From Nanobdellota archaeon (lineage in GTDB: Archaea; Nanobdellota; Nanobdellia; Woesearchaeales; JAHIVG01), in NCBI GenBank assembly GCA_018816705.1, contig JAHIVG010000068.1, positions 1-36,129 on the forward strand: DNA of 36,129 nt, in the 5' to 3' direction. The position numbers and the translations under genes were made by a program. Positions within the stretch are counted from its first letter, which is position 1. The number at the start of each line of letters is the position of its first letter. Of the stretch, positions 36,062-36,129 are shown piece after piece. The notes below the pieces were generated by a model. It did no database searches and was not told the origin of the DNA. It worked only from the letters and a program-made list of their open reading frames with translations.

Positions 36062-36129
36062 TCACTTCCTGGATTTCTTGGCAATCACTATGAGCTCGAA
36101 GGCGAACAAGGACTTCCACAGCATGGTAA
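36062..36129 (-). CDS. C-terminal fragment of a CDS running off the window, possibly a methyltransferase
   Basis: Minus-strand reading ...TMLWKSLFAFELIVIAKKSRK*; similar in style to C-termini of class I methyltransferases; too short to be certain. Confidence 0.35.
   Translation of the reverse strand, partial: TMLWKSLFAFELIVIAKKSRK

Noticed and set aside
1-36129. CRISPR arrays, rRNA or tRNA genes
   Set aside because: No regularly spaced direct repeats, rRNA core motifs or convincing cloverleaf sequences were seen in the intergenic regions.

Overview
The window looks archaeal, probably DPANN/Woesearchaeota-like (inferred from gene style, not from a marker gene). Many genes have a TATA-like box centred about 25-29 nt upstream of the start codon, which suggests leaderless transcripts. 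The left part (1-20.4 kb) is a surface-polysaccharide or glycosylation locus. It encodes a GmhA-like isomerase, a KdsC-like HAD phosphatase, radical SAM enzymes, SDR/epimerases, a CMP-sugar synthetase, GDP-mannose dehydratase, many GT2/GT4/GT9/GT-C glycosyltransferases and a methyltransferase. The middle part (20.4-31.3 kb) is a tightly packed run of about 14 proteins with class III signal/pilin-like N-termini. They range from 30-aa microproteins to 693- and 928-aa Cys-containing ectodomain proteins and may form an undescribed multi-pilin surface apparatus. The right part holds GT-C membrane glycosyltransferases, one of them split by a single in-frame TAG. Other signals: (i) a ~73-bp hairpin/TIR element with ATAA flanking repeats inserted in one of two adjacent pilin paralogs, with the ancestral reading frame recoverable; (ii) a ~190-nt multi-hairpin intergenic region that looks like a structured ncRNA; (iii) an AT-rich island encoding a membrane-anchored HELGH metalloprotease-like protein; (iv) a P-loop kinase gene inserted antisense into the pilin cluster. 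No CRISPR array, rRNA or tRNA was recognised.
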